NCBI GenBank assembly: GCA_964353405.1
Contig: CAYGWJ010000121.1
Coordinates: 4,661-68,660, forward strand
DNA: 64,000 nt
From: JBGLNJ01 sp964353405
GTDB taxonomy: Bacteria > Chloroflexota > Anaerolineae > Fen-1058
Reading direction: 5' to 3'
Positions 8,271 to 15,761 of this stretch are shown in pieces. The position numbers and the translations under genes are program-made. The notes under the pieces were generated by a model. The model worked only from the letters and a program-made list of their open reading frames with translations, was not told the origin of the DNA and made no database searches. Position 1 is the stretch's first letter; each line of letters starts with the position of its first letter.

Positions 8271-8740
8271 CGCATTTCCTCAAGCTCGCGTTCCAATCGC
8301 TGGCGGTATTCATCCGCCGAATCGGGCACGGCCGGCGTTTCTACTTTCACCCTGGAAGGTTGAGCCGTCATGCGCCGCAAGACGACGACCAGAATCGCCA
8401 CGCCCGCGATCAGCCCCACGATGGGCAAAATCCACACCAGCCCGGTAAAGCCTCCGCGCGGAGGCTCTTGCAGCACGCGGTCGCCATAGGTGGCCTGAAA
8501 GTAATTGATGATCTGCTGCGGCGTTTCACCGGTCGAGAGTTTTTGCCGGATCAGGTCACGCCACTGCGAGCACGCCTGCGTCTCGCACACGTCCAGCGGC
8601 ACGTTCTCGCACACCGGGCAGTTGAGCTTTTTGGCGACCGCGTTCACCTGGTCATCCGTCACCTGCCGGCCCTGCGCGGCGGCGATGCCGGCGACGAGCA
8701 AACTCGTCAACACGGCTGCCAGCAAAACGAACCCCCACAC
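8267..8740 (-). CDS. ccmH: Cytochrome c maturation protein CcmH
   Basis: CcmH is the membrane-bound thiol oxidoreductase that presents apocytochrome. The 157-residue product has a signal-anchor, the CXXC motif in KLNCPVCENVPL with further conserved Cys (VCETQAC), the helical QKLSTGETPQQIINYF region, and a C-terminal membrane helix followed by a charged tail. The start is GTG at 8738-8740; no good ribosome site is seen because a low-complexity repeat lies just upstream. Its stop overlaps the tlpA start. Confidence 0.9.
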   Translation of the reverse strand: MWGFVLLAAVLTSLLVAGIAAAQGRQVTDDQVNAVAKKLNCPVCENVPLDVCETQACSQWRDLIRQKLSTGETPQQIINYFQATYGDRVLQEPPRGGFTGLVWILPIVGLIAGVAILVVVLRRMTAQPSRVKVETPAVPDSADEYRQRLERELEEMR

Positions 8741-8852
8741 TGTTTTGCGTGATGCGTGCCATGTGCTGCGTGCTACGTGATGCGCGCTTCTCGTGTGACC
8801 TGGGCTCTGCGACTTGCATCCTGCCTCTTGCCTCTTGCATCTTGCTACCTCG
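8741..8852. repeat. Degenerate low-complexity repeat between ccmF and ccmH
   Basis: Read on the minus strand, the 112-bp spacer is built from variants of GCAAGAGGCAAGATGCAG (8817-8850) and of a CACGNAN 7-mer (about 8742-8785: CACGTAG, CACGCAG, CACATGG, CACGCAT). The first type recurs at 48331-48357. No gene is seen in it. Confidence 0.75.
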
Positions 8853-10976
8853 TTATGCCTGTGCGGCTTTTAACGCTCTGCGCTCCACACTCAACGCTTT
8901 GCGCTCTTCGGCGGCATCCGGCCATGCGGCTACCAGCGTGCCCAGGATAAACACCAGCCCACCCAGCCACAGCCAGTTGACCAACGGATTGATGAACACC
9001 TTGAACGTCGCCAGCGAACCGTCACTTTCCCAACCGCCCAACAGAACGTACAGGTCTTCTTTCATCGAGCTGAGCAGCGCGGGCGGCGTCATCCGCTCTC
9101 CGTTTGTGTATTGCTCCTGGTAGGGACGCATCGTCGTCAGGAGCTTGCCATTCTGCGAAACCTCCACGCGCGCCGAGACAATGATCTTGTCCGCCTGGCC
9201 CGAAGGCACCAACTCTAACTGCCGAAACGTGATCTGGTACCCGCCGATGGACAGCGACCGGCCGACGGACAGCGCCTGTTGCGTCTCTTGCTGATACAGA
9301 TGCGTCCCAAGGATGCCCACACCCATCAGTACGATGCCGGCATGCACCAGGTAACCTCCATAGCGCCGCCGATTGCGCCCGATGAGATTCCACAGCGCAA
9401 CCGGCCAGCTTTCACCCGTGGACTTGTGCCGCGCGCGCACGCCGCGCGCGTACTCTGCCACGATGATCACGCCCGCATAGATCACCAGCGCAAAGCCCAA
9501 CAAAGCCGCCCAGTTGTGAATGCCCAGCACATAGATGATGACCACGGCCACCAGCGTGGCCGGGCCGGGGAGGTAAAGCGCGCTCTTGCCCAGCGCCTGA
9601 GGCGAAGCCGCTCGCCACGAAATGAGCGGCGCAATCCCCATCAGCAGCACAAGCGGAACGAGCAATGGACCCACCACGCTCTGATAGTACGGCGCGCCCA
9701 CCGTGATCTTGTTGTCGGTGAACAACTCGGAGAAAATCGGAAAGTACGTGCCGATGGCAACCGCCAGATTGACGATGAGGAACAAGGCATTCTGCGCGAT
9801 AAAGGCCGCCTCGCGCGAAAGCAGACTATCGAGCTTGTTCTCGCTCTTGAGATCGTCCAGCCGAGCCAGCAGCAAACCGATCGAGCCGACCAGCATCACG
9901 CCCGTGAAGGCGAGGAACGGCACGCCGATGGACGAGCGGGCGAACGAGTGCACCGACGAGATGACACCCGTGCGGGTGATGAACGTGCCGAGGATAACCT
10001 GCGCGAAGGTGAGAATGATGAGGAACATGTTCCACGTCTTGAACATCCCGCGCTTTTCCTGGATCATCACCGAATGCAAAAACGCCGTGCCGGAAATCCA
10101 CGGCATGAGCGCGGCATTTTCGACCGCGTCCCAGCCCCAATAGCCGCCCCAGCCCAACACGTCATACGCCCAACGCATTCCCAGCAAAAGACCGATGCCG
10201 AGAAACAACCAGGCCATCAATGTCCAGCGGCGCGTGGTGCGAATCCAGGCATCATTCGTCTTGCCGGTGATGAGCGCCGCCATTGCAAACGAATACGGGA
10301 TCGTGAATCCGACAAATCCGAGGTACAGGAAGGGCGGGTGCGCGATCATGCCAGGATGACGCAAGAGTGGAGCAAGTCCTTGTCCATCCAGAGGCGTATA
10401 CGGCAGTGAGCCAAGCGGCGCGAACAAAGTCTGTGCGATACCCGAAAAGCCGATGCTGCTCAAAGTGCTGAACAAGCCGCTGGCGCCCAAGACGGCGCCG
10501 ACAATGTCGCCCGTTGGCGTTTGCCACAACTTGGCAAAGGGATTCGCAAACAACACGACCAACGCGATAAAGAACGCTTGCGTGATTTCGGCGACGGCGA
10601 TGACGTAAGCCATCAGGTCGCGGTTCTTGTCCCACTTGCGCGCCATCACACCCGCGACGAACATTGACATCAACCACGACCAGAACAACAGCGATCCATT
10701 TTGTCCGCCCCATAAAGCCGTGATCTTTAATATCGCGGGCGTAGAAATACTGGTCACATGCGCGGTGTACTCGAGGCGGAAATTATTGGTGAGATTAGAG
10801 TAGATGATCAACAGTGCGGACAGCGTCAACAATGGAGTGATCACCAGCACTGCGTTGCGTGCGCTCTTGACCCAATCTTCCCGATGGCTCCGCGCGCCGT
10901 GTATCGCCGCCGCGATGGCGTAAACGCTTGCCACCAAAGCCAACAAGAGCGAAATCAATCCAATGTCGGTTATCAT
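8853..10976 (-). CDS. ccmF: Cytochrome c heme lyase CcmF
   Basis: CcmF, with CcmH, ligates heme to apocytochrome CXXCH motifs. The 707-residue polytopic protein contains the WWD-type motif YWGWDAVENAALMPW near residue 280, conserved histidines in the helices (for example MIAHPPFLYLG and TAFLHSVMIQEKRG), and a C-terminal periplasmic domain (residues about 590-680). It is a little longer than typical 640-660-residue CcmF. GGAGG precedes the ATG at 10974-10976. It is second in the operon after ccmE. Confidence 0.95.
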   Translation of the reverse strand: MITDIGLISLLLALVASVYAIAAAIHGARSHREDWVKSARNAVLVITPLLTLSALLIIYSNLTNNFRLEYTAHVTSISTPAILKITALWGGQNGSLLFWSWLMSMFVAGVMARKWDKNRDLMAYVIAVAEITQAFFIALVVLFANPFAKLWQTPTGDIVGAVLGASGLFSTLSSIGFSGIAQTLFAPLGSLPYTPLDGQGLAPLLRHPGMIAHPPFLYLGFVGFTIPYSFAMAALITGKTNDAWIRTTRRWTLMAWLFLGIGLLLGMRWAYDVLGWGGYWGWDAVENAALMPWISGTAFLHSVMIQEKRGMFKTWNMFLIILTFAQVILGTFITRTGVISSVHSFARSSIGVPFLAFTGVMLVGSIGLLLARLDDLKSENKLDSLLSREAAFIAQNALFLIVNLAVAIGTYFPIFSELFTDNKITVGAPYYQSVVGPLLVPLVLLMGIAPLISWRAASPQALGKSALYLPGPATLVAVVIIYVLGIHNWAALLGFALVIYAGVIIVAEYARGVRARHKSTGESWPVALWNLIGRNRRRYGGYLVHAGIVLMGVGILGTHLYQQETQQALSVGRSLSIGGYQITFRQLELVPSGQADKIIVSARVEVSQNGKLLTTMRPYQEQYTNGERMTPPALLSSMKEDLYVLLGGWESDGSLATFKVFINPLVNWLWLGGLVFILGTLVAAWPDAAEERKALSVERRALKAAQA

Positions 10977-10989
10977 TCACAGCCTCCAC

Positions 10990-11037
10990 ACAAACAAAAA
11001 CGTAAAACGCCAAGAGCTGACCCTTGCGTTTTACGCT
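10990..11037 (-). terminator. Terminator-like hairpin between ccmE and ccmF
   Basis: On the minus strand the arms CGTAAAACGC-AAG and CTTG-GCGTTTTACG (11001-11014 and 11024-11036 on the plus numbering, with one bulged base) are followed by TTTTTGTTTG. Placed inside the operon, it may set a higher level of ccmE than of the downstream genes. Confidence 0.6.
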
Positions 11038-11058
11038 CCACATCGTACGGTTCTACAC

Positions 11059-11493
11059 TTATTTGCTGGCCGGTGTCGGAGTGGGGAGTTGGTCTTCGTA
11101 ACGAGTAGGACACTTGAGCAGCAAGTTGCTGGCGACAAAGGTCCCATCAGAGTTGAGCTTGCCCTCGGCAATCGCCTGGGCCTCGTGCTGCAACAGGTCC
11201 GGCTTGGGGCCGGTGTAGAGAATCTTGAGCGAGTCCACCTTGACCGTTGAGTTCAGCTCTTCGTGAGTGTCCACGATATTGAAGGACAGTCTGGAAGCCT
11301 GCGGGTTGTAGGCAATCGTGTCGCCCATCACAAAGCCGGATACGCGCAAGCTGCGGCCCGTCATGGCCTGCCCCTTGTCGCGTACCTCTTTGACTGTGAG
11401 GTAATACTGGGCCGAGCTGGAAATACTTGACACAATCAAATAGACTACCGCGGCTGCCACCACAATTCCACCGATCCAAAACTTGGCGCGCAT
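11059..11493 (-). CDS. ccmE: Heme chaperone CcmE, CXXXY type
   Basis: CcmE binds heme covalently and hands it to CcmF. The 144-residue protein has an N-terminal anchor helix (FWIGGIVVAAAVVYLIV) and the OB-fold region (SLRVSGFVMGDTI). In classical CcmE a histidine of an HXXXY motif binds heme. Here the place is taken by Cys128 in KCPTRYED, giving CXXXY, the form described for archaeal and Desulfovibrio systems. The ATG at 11491-11493 was chosen for its GGAGG site; a longer frame runs upstream without one. It is the first gene of the Ccm operon. Confidence 0.92.
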   Translation of the reverse strand: MRAKFWIGGIVVAAAVVYLIVSSISSSAQYYLTVKEVRDKGQAMTGRSLRVSGFVMGDTIAYNPQASRLSFNIVDTHEELNSTVKVDSLKILYTGPKPDLLQHEAQAIAEGKLNSDGTFVASNLLLKCPTRYEDQLPTPTPASK

Positions 11494-11547
11494 AAGCCTC
11501 CTGCTAATGTGACCCATCACTTGCCGCAAGTTGCGGAAATCACATTG

Positions 11548-11576
11548 ACTATACCACATCGGCAAACCTGTGTCAA
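11548..11576 (-). promoter_or_regulatory. Promoter of the Ccm operon
   Basis: On the minus strand a perfect -35 TTGACA (11571-11576) and -10 TATAGT (11548-11553) are 17 bp apart, about 50 bp before the ccmE start codon. Confidence 0.75.
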
Positions 11577-11622
11577 AATGCTATTGTGACGGTTGACATC
11601 CCGGCCAATCTGCCTAGTTCAA

Positions 11623-11640
11623 ATGGGGGAACACCCCCAT
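11623..11640. promoter_or_regulatory. Upstream operator palindrome ATGGGGG-N4-CCCCCAT
   Basis: A perfect 7-bp inverted repeat with a 4-bp centre (AACA). An identical pair of arms occurs at 11718-11735, 95 bp downstream. It lies between the divergent ccm and decaheme cytochrome promoters. Confidence 0.65.
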
Positions 11641-11663
11641 AAACTACGCATAAACATGATATA

Positions 11664-11691
11664 TGTCACATCTTGTCACGTCAAATGTCAC
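11664..11691 (+). promoter_or_regulatory. Three TGTCAC direct repeats before the cytochrome promoter
   Basis: TGTCAC occurs at 11664-11669, 11674-11679 and 11686-11691, spaced 10 and 12 bp, about one helical turn each, and ends directly at the -35 box. This layout suits an activator binding on one DNA face. Confidence 0.5.
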
Positions 11692-11719
11692 TTGGAATAG
11701 TGAATTCCGGTGCTATAAT
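11692..11719 (+). promoter_or_regulatory. Promoter of the decaheme cytochrome gene
   Basis: -35 TTGGAA (11692-11697) and -10 TATAAT (11714-11719) are 16 bp apart. The second operator palindrome starts at the end of the -10 box. The predicted transcript has a leader of about 275 bases. Confidence 0.65.
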
Positions 11720-11735
11720 GGGGGCATTCCCCCAT
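11718..11735. promoter_or_regulatory. Downstream operator palindrome ATGGGGG-N4-CCCCCAT
   Basis: Same 7-bp arms as at 11623-11640, with centre CATT. It overlaps the last bases of the -10 box and the likely start site, the position expected for a repressor site. A further half site, ATGGGGG, follows at 11740-11746. Confidence 0.6.
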
Positions 11736-11782
11736 AGGCATGGGGGTAAACCACGTACGCACACGTAGTTTACTCGGTTAGA

Positions 11783-11950
11783 TTCCCTGCAAACTGGGGA
11801 AAGCAACCGGTCTGGTGGACGCGGGTTGCAAATTGATGATAAAGGTGGCAAAACGTATGACAAGAGGTTTGCCAGTCGTATGTCATGTTGGCGACTAGCA
11901 AACCAAAGGCAAGCCGAGTTTCTACGTTTCGGGGCGAAAGTCGCCCCCCT
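11783..11950 (+). ncRNA. Structured leader RNA of the decaheme cytochrome gene (candidate)
   Basis: The leader between the promoter and the decaheme start can fold into four hairpins: TTCCC/GGGAA (11783-11801), GCAACC/GGTTGC (11803-11829), a 13-bp stem with one mismatch (11866-11878 with 11892-11904), and a GC-rich stem GGGGCGA/TCGCCCC (11931-11947) followed by CCTTTGTCTT. The loop bases TGTCAT at 11881-11886 are complementary to ATGACA at 11857-11862, which would give a pseudoknot. I could not match it to a known riboswitch class; the last hairpin could act as an attenuator. Confidence 0.4.
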
Positions 11951-12001
11951 TTGTCTTCCGCACCAAACTATTGATTCAACCTGAAAAGGAAGGAAAGAAA
12001 A

Positions 12002-14296
12002 ATGAGACGCTATGCACTACCAGTGGGGATCGCCCTGTGCGTCGTCGGCCTGCTCGTCGTCCTGGCGGCCTGCGCCACGCCCACGCCCCCCCCTCCGCAA
12101 ATCGTCAAAGAGACGGTCGTCGTCACCAAGGTCGTCGAGCCGACCAAGGCGCCGGCCGTCGCCGCAACGCTCGACCTGACAGCAAGCAAAAAGTCGCCCA
12201 CGCTGCCATTCCTGGCTGACTGGCAGAAAGCGGGCCACTCTGATCCCACCGCAGAAGCCTTCAACCACTGGCCAACGGGTGGCGTGCCCACTGACTGCGC
12301 CAAGTGCCATACCTCTGAGGGATACCGCGAATTCGTCACCACCGGCAAGATCGAGAAGCCGATCCAGAACAGCGGCAGCTTGATCGACTGTGTCGCCTGC
12401 CACAACAGCGGCACGATGGATAAGACCAGTGTAAAGTTCCCCTCTGGCGCGACACTCAAGAACCTTGGCGCCGAAGCCCGCTGTATGGAATGCCACCAGG
12501 GCCGCGAGTCCACAGTCAGCGTGAACAACGTCATCTCCAACACCTTCAAGCTCAAGGATGCGGACGATGACACGGTTGTGAAACCGCTCGTGACAACGGA
12601 CGCCGCTGGCAAAACCGTCACCACGACCTTCGGCTTCCGCAACATCCACTATTTCGCGGCTGCAGCCACGCAATATGGCACCCTGGCCAAGGGCGGTTAC
12701 GAATACAAAGGCCAGTCGTATGACAGCAAGTTCCAACATCCTGAGCCGTATGACACCTGTGTGGGCTGCCACAACCAGCACACGTTGGAGTTGAAGCTGA
12801 AGGAATGCGCCACCTGCCATACTGGCGTCACCAAAGTCGAGGACATCGCCAAGATCCGCATGAACGGCTCGCTAATGGACTATGACGGCGACGGCAATGC
12901 GAAGGAAGGGATCGCCGAGGAGTTGGCGGGCCTGCAGGAAAAACTGCTCGCCGCCATCCAGGCGTATGCCAAGGAAGTCGGCAAGGCCGACATCGCCTAC
13001 AGCTCAACGGCTTACCCGTACTTTTTGGCGGACAAGAATGGCAACGGCAAGGCCGATGCTGATGAGACGGGAGTGTACACCGCCTGGACCCCGCGTCTGC
13101 TGAAGGCTACCTACAACTACCAGGTCGCCAGCAAGGATCCTGGCAAGCTGGCGCACAACGCCAAGTACGTCATCCAGTTGATGCACGATTCGATCGCGGA
13201 TCTGAACACCAAGCTGGCCAAGCCGGTGGACATCGCGAAGGCAGTACGCAATGATGCCGGCCACTTTGATGGCACCGCTATGGCGTTCCGCGATTGGGAT
13301 GCGGAGGGCGAGGTTCCGGCGGGCTGCGCCAAGTGCCACAGCGCCAAGGGCCTGCCTGAATTCCTGGAGAGCGGCGGCACAGTCGCTGTGACGGCCGCCG
13401 GCTCGATCGTGACGACCGGCGTCGGCCCACAGGAAACCGCCAACGGTTTCGCCTGCACCACCTGCCACAGCGACCTGACCAAGTTCACGGTGCGCCCGGT
13501 GGTGAATGTGCCGTTCCCCAGCGGCAAGAGCCTCACCTTCAGCAAGGAGAAGGATGACAAGGGCGCGCTCAAGCCAGTGGCTGCCAACCTGTGCCTGGAA
13601 TGCCACCAGGGCCGCCAGTCCACGGCCGCCGTCAATACCAGGATCAAGGGCATTGACGAAGACAAAGTGGATGCCAAGGCCGCCTTCGCCAATGTGCACT
13701 ACTTTGCCGCGGGCGCCACGCTCTTCGGCGATGCTGCGCAGGTCGCCTACCAGTATGATGGCAAAAAGTACGCCGGCCAGAATGCGCATGCGCCTGGCTT
13801 CGACACCTGCACCGGCTGCCACAGCACGCACGAACTCGGGGTCAAGATGGACAAGTGCGTGACCTGCCATGCCGGCGTCAAGACGCCCCAAGACATCCGC
13901 ATGAACGCCAAGGATTTCGATGGCGACAAGGATGTGAAAGAAGGCATCTCGGCCGAGGTGATGGCGCTAGAAGACAAGCTGTACGCGGCGATCATTGACT
14001 ACAGCAAGACACTCACCAAGACAGCGATCGCCTACAACTCGGGCGCCAATCCGTACTTCTTCGTTGACACGAATGGCGATGGCAAGGCCGATGCGAAGGA
14101 GGCCGTGAGCGCCAATCGCTGGGCGGATTGGACGCCGCGCCTTCTCAAGGCCGCCTACAACTACCAGTACGTCCAGAAGGATCCGGGCGCCTTTGCGCAC
14201 AACCCCAAGTACGCCATCCAGATCCTCTACGATGCGCTGGAGGATCTCGGCAAGAAGGTCAAGGTGAACATGACGGGCCTGGCGCGGCCAGAGTAA
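12002..14296 (+). CDS. Decaheme cytochrome c lipoprotein with duplicated pentaheme halves
   Basis: An extracytoplasmic electron-transfer protein of 764 residues. It has a lipoprotein signal (LLVVLAAC), a Pro/Thr linker, and two homologous halves of five CXXCH motifs each: CAKCH, CVACH, CMECH, CVGCH, CATCH in the first (residues about 98-280) and CAKCH, CTTCH, CLECH, CTGCH, CVTCH in the second (about 440-630). Both halves share NIHYFAA/NVHYFAA blocks and end with two Ca-loop-like motifs (DYDGDGNAKEG and DKNGNGKADADE; DFDGDKDVKEG and DTNGDGKADAKE). GGAAGGAAAG precedes the ATG. It is the first gene of the plus-strand respiratory locus. I do not recognise a named enzyme; no catalytic heme motif is evident, so a conduit or storage role is likely. 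Confidence 0.9.
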   Translation: MRRYALPVGIALCVVGLLVVLAACATPTPPPPQIVKETVVVTKVVEPTKAPAVAATLDLTASKKSPTLPFLADWQKAGHSDPTAEAFNHWPTGGVPTDCAKCHTSEGYREFVTTGKIEKPIQNSGSLIDCVACHNSGTMDKTSVKFPSGATLKNLGAEARCMECHQGRESTVSVNNVISNTFKLKDADDDTVVKPLVTTDAAGKTVTTTFGFRNIHYFAAAATQYGTLAKGGYEYKGQSYDSKFQHPEPYDTCVGCHNQHTLELKLKECATCHTGVTKVEDIAKIRMNGSLMDYDGDGNAKEGIAEELAGLQEKLLAAIQAYAKEVGKADIAYSSTAYPYFLADKNGNGKADADETGVYTAWTPRLLKATYNYQVASKDPGKLAHNAKYVIQLMHDSIADLNTKLAKPVDIAKAVRNDAGHFDGTAMAFRDWDAEGEVPAGCAKCHSAKGLPEFLESGGTVAVTAAGSIVTTGVGPQETANGFACTTCHSDLTKFTVRPVVNVPFPSGKSLTFSKEKDDKGALKPVAANLCLECHQGRQSTAAVNTRIKGIDEDKVDAKAAFANVHYFAAGATLFGDAAQVAYQYDGKKYAGQNAHAPGFDTCTGCHSTHELGVKMDKCVTCHAGVKTPQDIRMNAKDFDGDKDVKEGISAEVMALEDKLYAAIIDYSKTLTKTAIAYNSGANPYFFVDTNGDGKADAKEAVSANRWADWTPRLLKAAYNYQYVQKDPGAFAHNPKYAIQILYDALEDLGKKVKVNMTGLARPE

Positions 14297-14428
14297 CTAT
14301 CTGGAGTCTCGCTAGGGGGTAGACACCCGCTTTCCAGAGACACGGCTGCTCTCGCTCAAGGACCTCACCGGTAGCCTGGCGGTGGGCGCAACCGAGATGA
14401 AGTAAGTTCGTTTTTCGGGTGGTAAGGC

Positions 14429-14460
14429 AAGACGGGCCGGGGCTTTGTCCGGCCCGTCTT
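14429..14460 (+). terminator. Strong hairpin after the decaheme gene
   Basis: The 312-bp gap 14297-14608 holds a perfect 12-bp stem (14429-14440 with 14449-14460, arms AAGACGGGCCGG and its complement) around an 8-base loop. No T-tract follows, so it may be Rho-assisted or stabilise the 3' end. Apart from it and the ribosome site of the next gene, I see no other clear feature in the gap. Confidence 0.6.
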
Positions 14461-14608
14461 CCGGCAAGTCAGTCGTAATCGGGCGACAAGGTCGGCGCAG
14501 TGTCGCCTACAACATTCATCCCAGTTCGGATCACGCACTCATCTTGGGCCAGAGACTCTTGTTCTCTCTTTCACTCTGGCGAATCAAACCGAACGTAAGG
14601 AGACCAAC

Positions 14609-15760
14609 ATGATGGGACGCACTCGACGTCACATCCCAATCAGTCTGCTCGTCGCACTGATGGCATTGGCTATCGCCGCACTCGTGTTCAGCACGGCCTC
14701 GGCCAGCGGGGCGAACGGCCCGGTCGCTTTGCCGACCATGCCGCCCACGCCGACGGGCGCGGATAACCAAAAGTGCCTGGCCTGCCACTCCAATCCGGCC
14801 CAGCAGATGAAGGCCGCCAACGGAGAGATCATCTCGCTCTACGTTGATCCAGACGCTCTCAAGAGCTCGGTGCATGGCGCCAAGAATGTGGCCTGTGTCC
14901 AGTGCCATAGCAACCTCTCAGGCTATCCGCACCCGGAGTACAAGCCAGCCGACCGGCGGCAAGTAACACTTGATCTCTACCAAGCCTGTAAACAATGCCA
15001 CGGCGACAACTATCAAAAGACGTTGGACAGCGTTCACCAGAAAGCACTCGCTTCGGGCAACCGCCTGGGCGCGACCTGCGCCGACTGCCACGGCGCGCAC
15101 GACGTCCGCCCGCCCGATCAGCCGCGCTGGCGCATCGCTCTGACGTGCAGCAAGTGCCACGGTGCGATTTTTAACCAGTACAAGGACAGCGTGCATGGCT
15201 CGGCACTGCAACAGGACAACCCCGATGTGCCCAGTTGCGTGGACTGTCACGGCGTGCACAACATTCCTGACCCGATGACGCAGGCCTTCCGATTAAAGTC
15301 ACCCACAGAGATGTGCGGCAAGTGCCACACCGATGCCAAACGCATGAGCAAATACAACATCTCCACCGCCGTGCTCAATACCTACGTGGCCGACTTTCAT
15401 GGCACCACCACCACGCTCTTCAAGAAGCAATCGCCTGACCAGGTTACAAACAAGCCCGTCTGTTTTGACTGCCACGGCGTGCACGAGATTGCCAACACCA
15501 AAGACCCCAAGGGCGGCCTGGCCATCAAGACCAACATGCTCAAAGCCTGCCAAAAATGCCACCCGGACGCCACGACCGAAACCTTTGCCGCTTCGTGGAC
15601 GAGCCATTACGAGCCTTCCCCGACCAGGTACCCGGTCGTCTACTATATTGACCTGTTCTACAAGATTCTGATTCCGGCCGTGCTGGGCTTTATGATCTTG
15701 ATGGTGCTCCTGGATGCTTTCTGGCGCATTCGCAATCGTTTTGCGGGGAAGGAGATCTAG
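14609..15760 (+). CDS. Nonaheme cytochrome c with C-terminal membrane helix
   Basis: A 383-residue membrane-attached multiheme cytochrome. It has a signal peptide (ending near ASAS, residue 33), nine CXXCH motifs (CLACH, CVQCH, CKQCH, CADCH, CSKCH, CVDCH, CGKCH, CFDCH, CQKCH) with extra histidines that would serve as distal ligands (SVHG, GAHD, GVHN, GVHE), and a C-terminal helix (ILIPAVLGFMILMVLLDAF). Such cytochromes commonly pair with cytochrome b subunits, and the next gene, one base away, is one. AAGGAG precedes the ATG at 14609. Function: likely takes electrons from the cytochrome b and passes them outward. Confidence 0.9.
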   Translation: MMGRTRRHIPISLLVALMALAIAALVFSTASASGANGPVALPTMPPTPTGADNQKCLACHSNPAQQMKAANGEIISLYVDPDALKSSVHGAKNVACVQCHSNLSGYPHPEYKPADRRQVTLDLYQACKQCHGDNYQKTLDSVHQKALASGNRLGATCADCHGAHDVRPPDQPRWRIALTCSKCHGAIFNQYKDSVHGSALQQDNPDVPSCVDCHGVHNIPDPMTQAFRLKSPTEMCGKCHTDAKRMSKYNISTAVLNTYVADFHGTTTTLFKKQSPDQVTNKPVCFDCHGVHEIANTKDPKGGLAIKTNMLKACQKCHPDATTETFAASWTSHYEPSPTRYPVVYYIDLFYKILIPAVLGFMILMVLLDAFWRIRNRFAGKEI

Positions 15761-15761
15761 C

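Noticed and set aside
11783..11904. c-di-GMP-I (GEMM) riboswitch before the decaheme gene
   Set aside because: The GGCAAACC and GGGACGCAAAGCC elements of that class are not present; partial look-alikes near 11908-11940 form a simple GC hairpin instead.
12010..14200. Long open frames on the minus strand within the decaheme gene
   Set aside because: They mirror the codon bias of the real gene; their translations have no recognisable domain, and the plus frame has ten CXXCH motifs.
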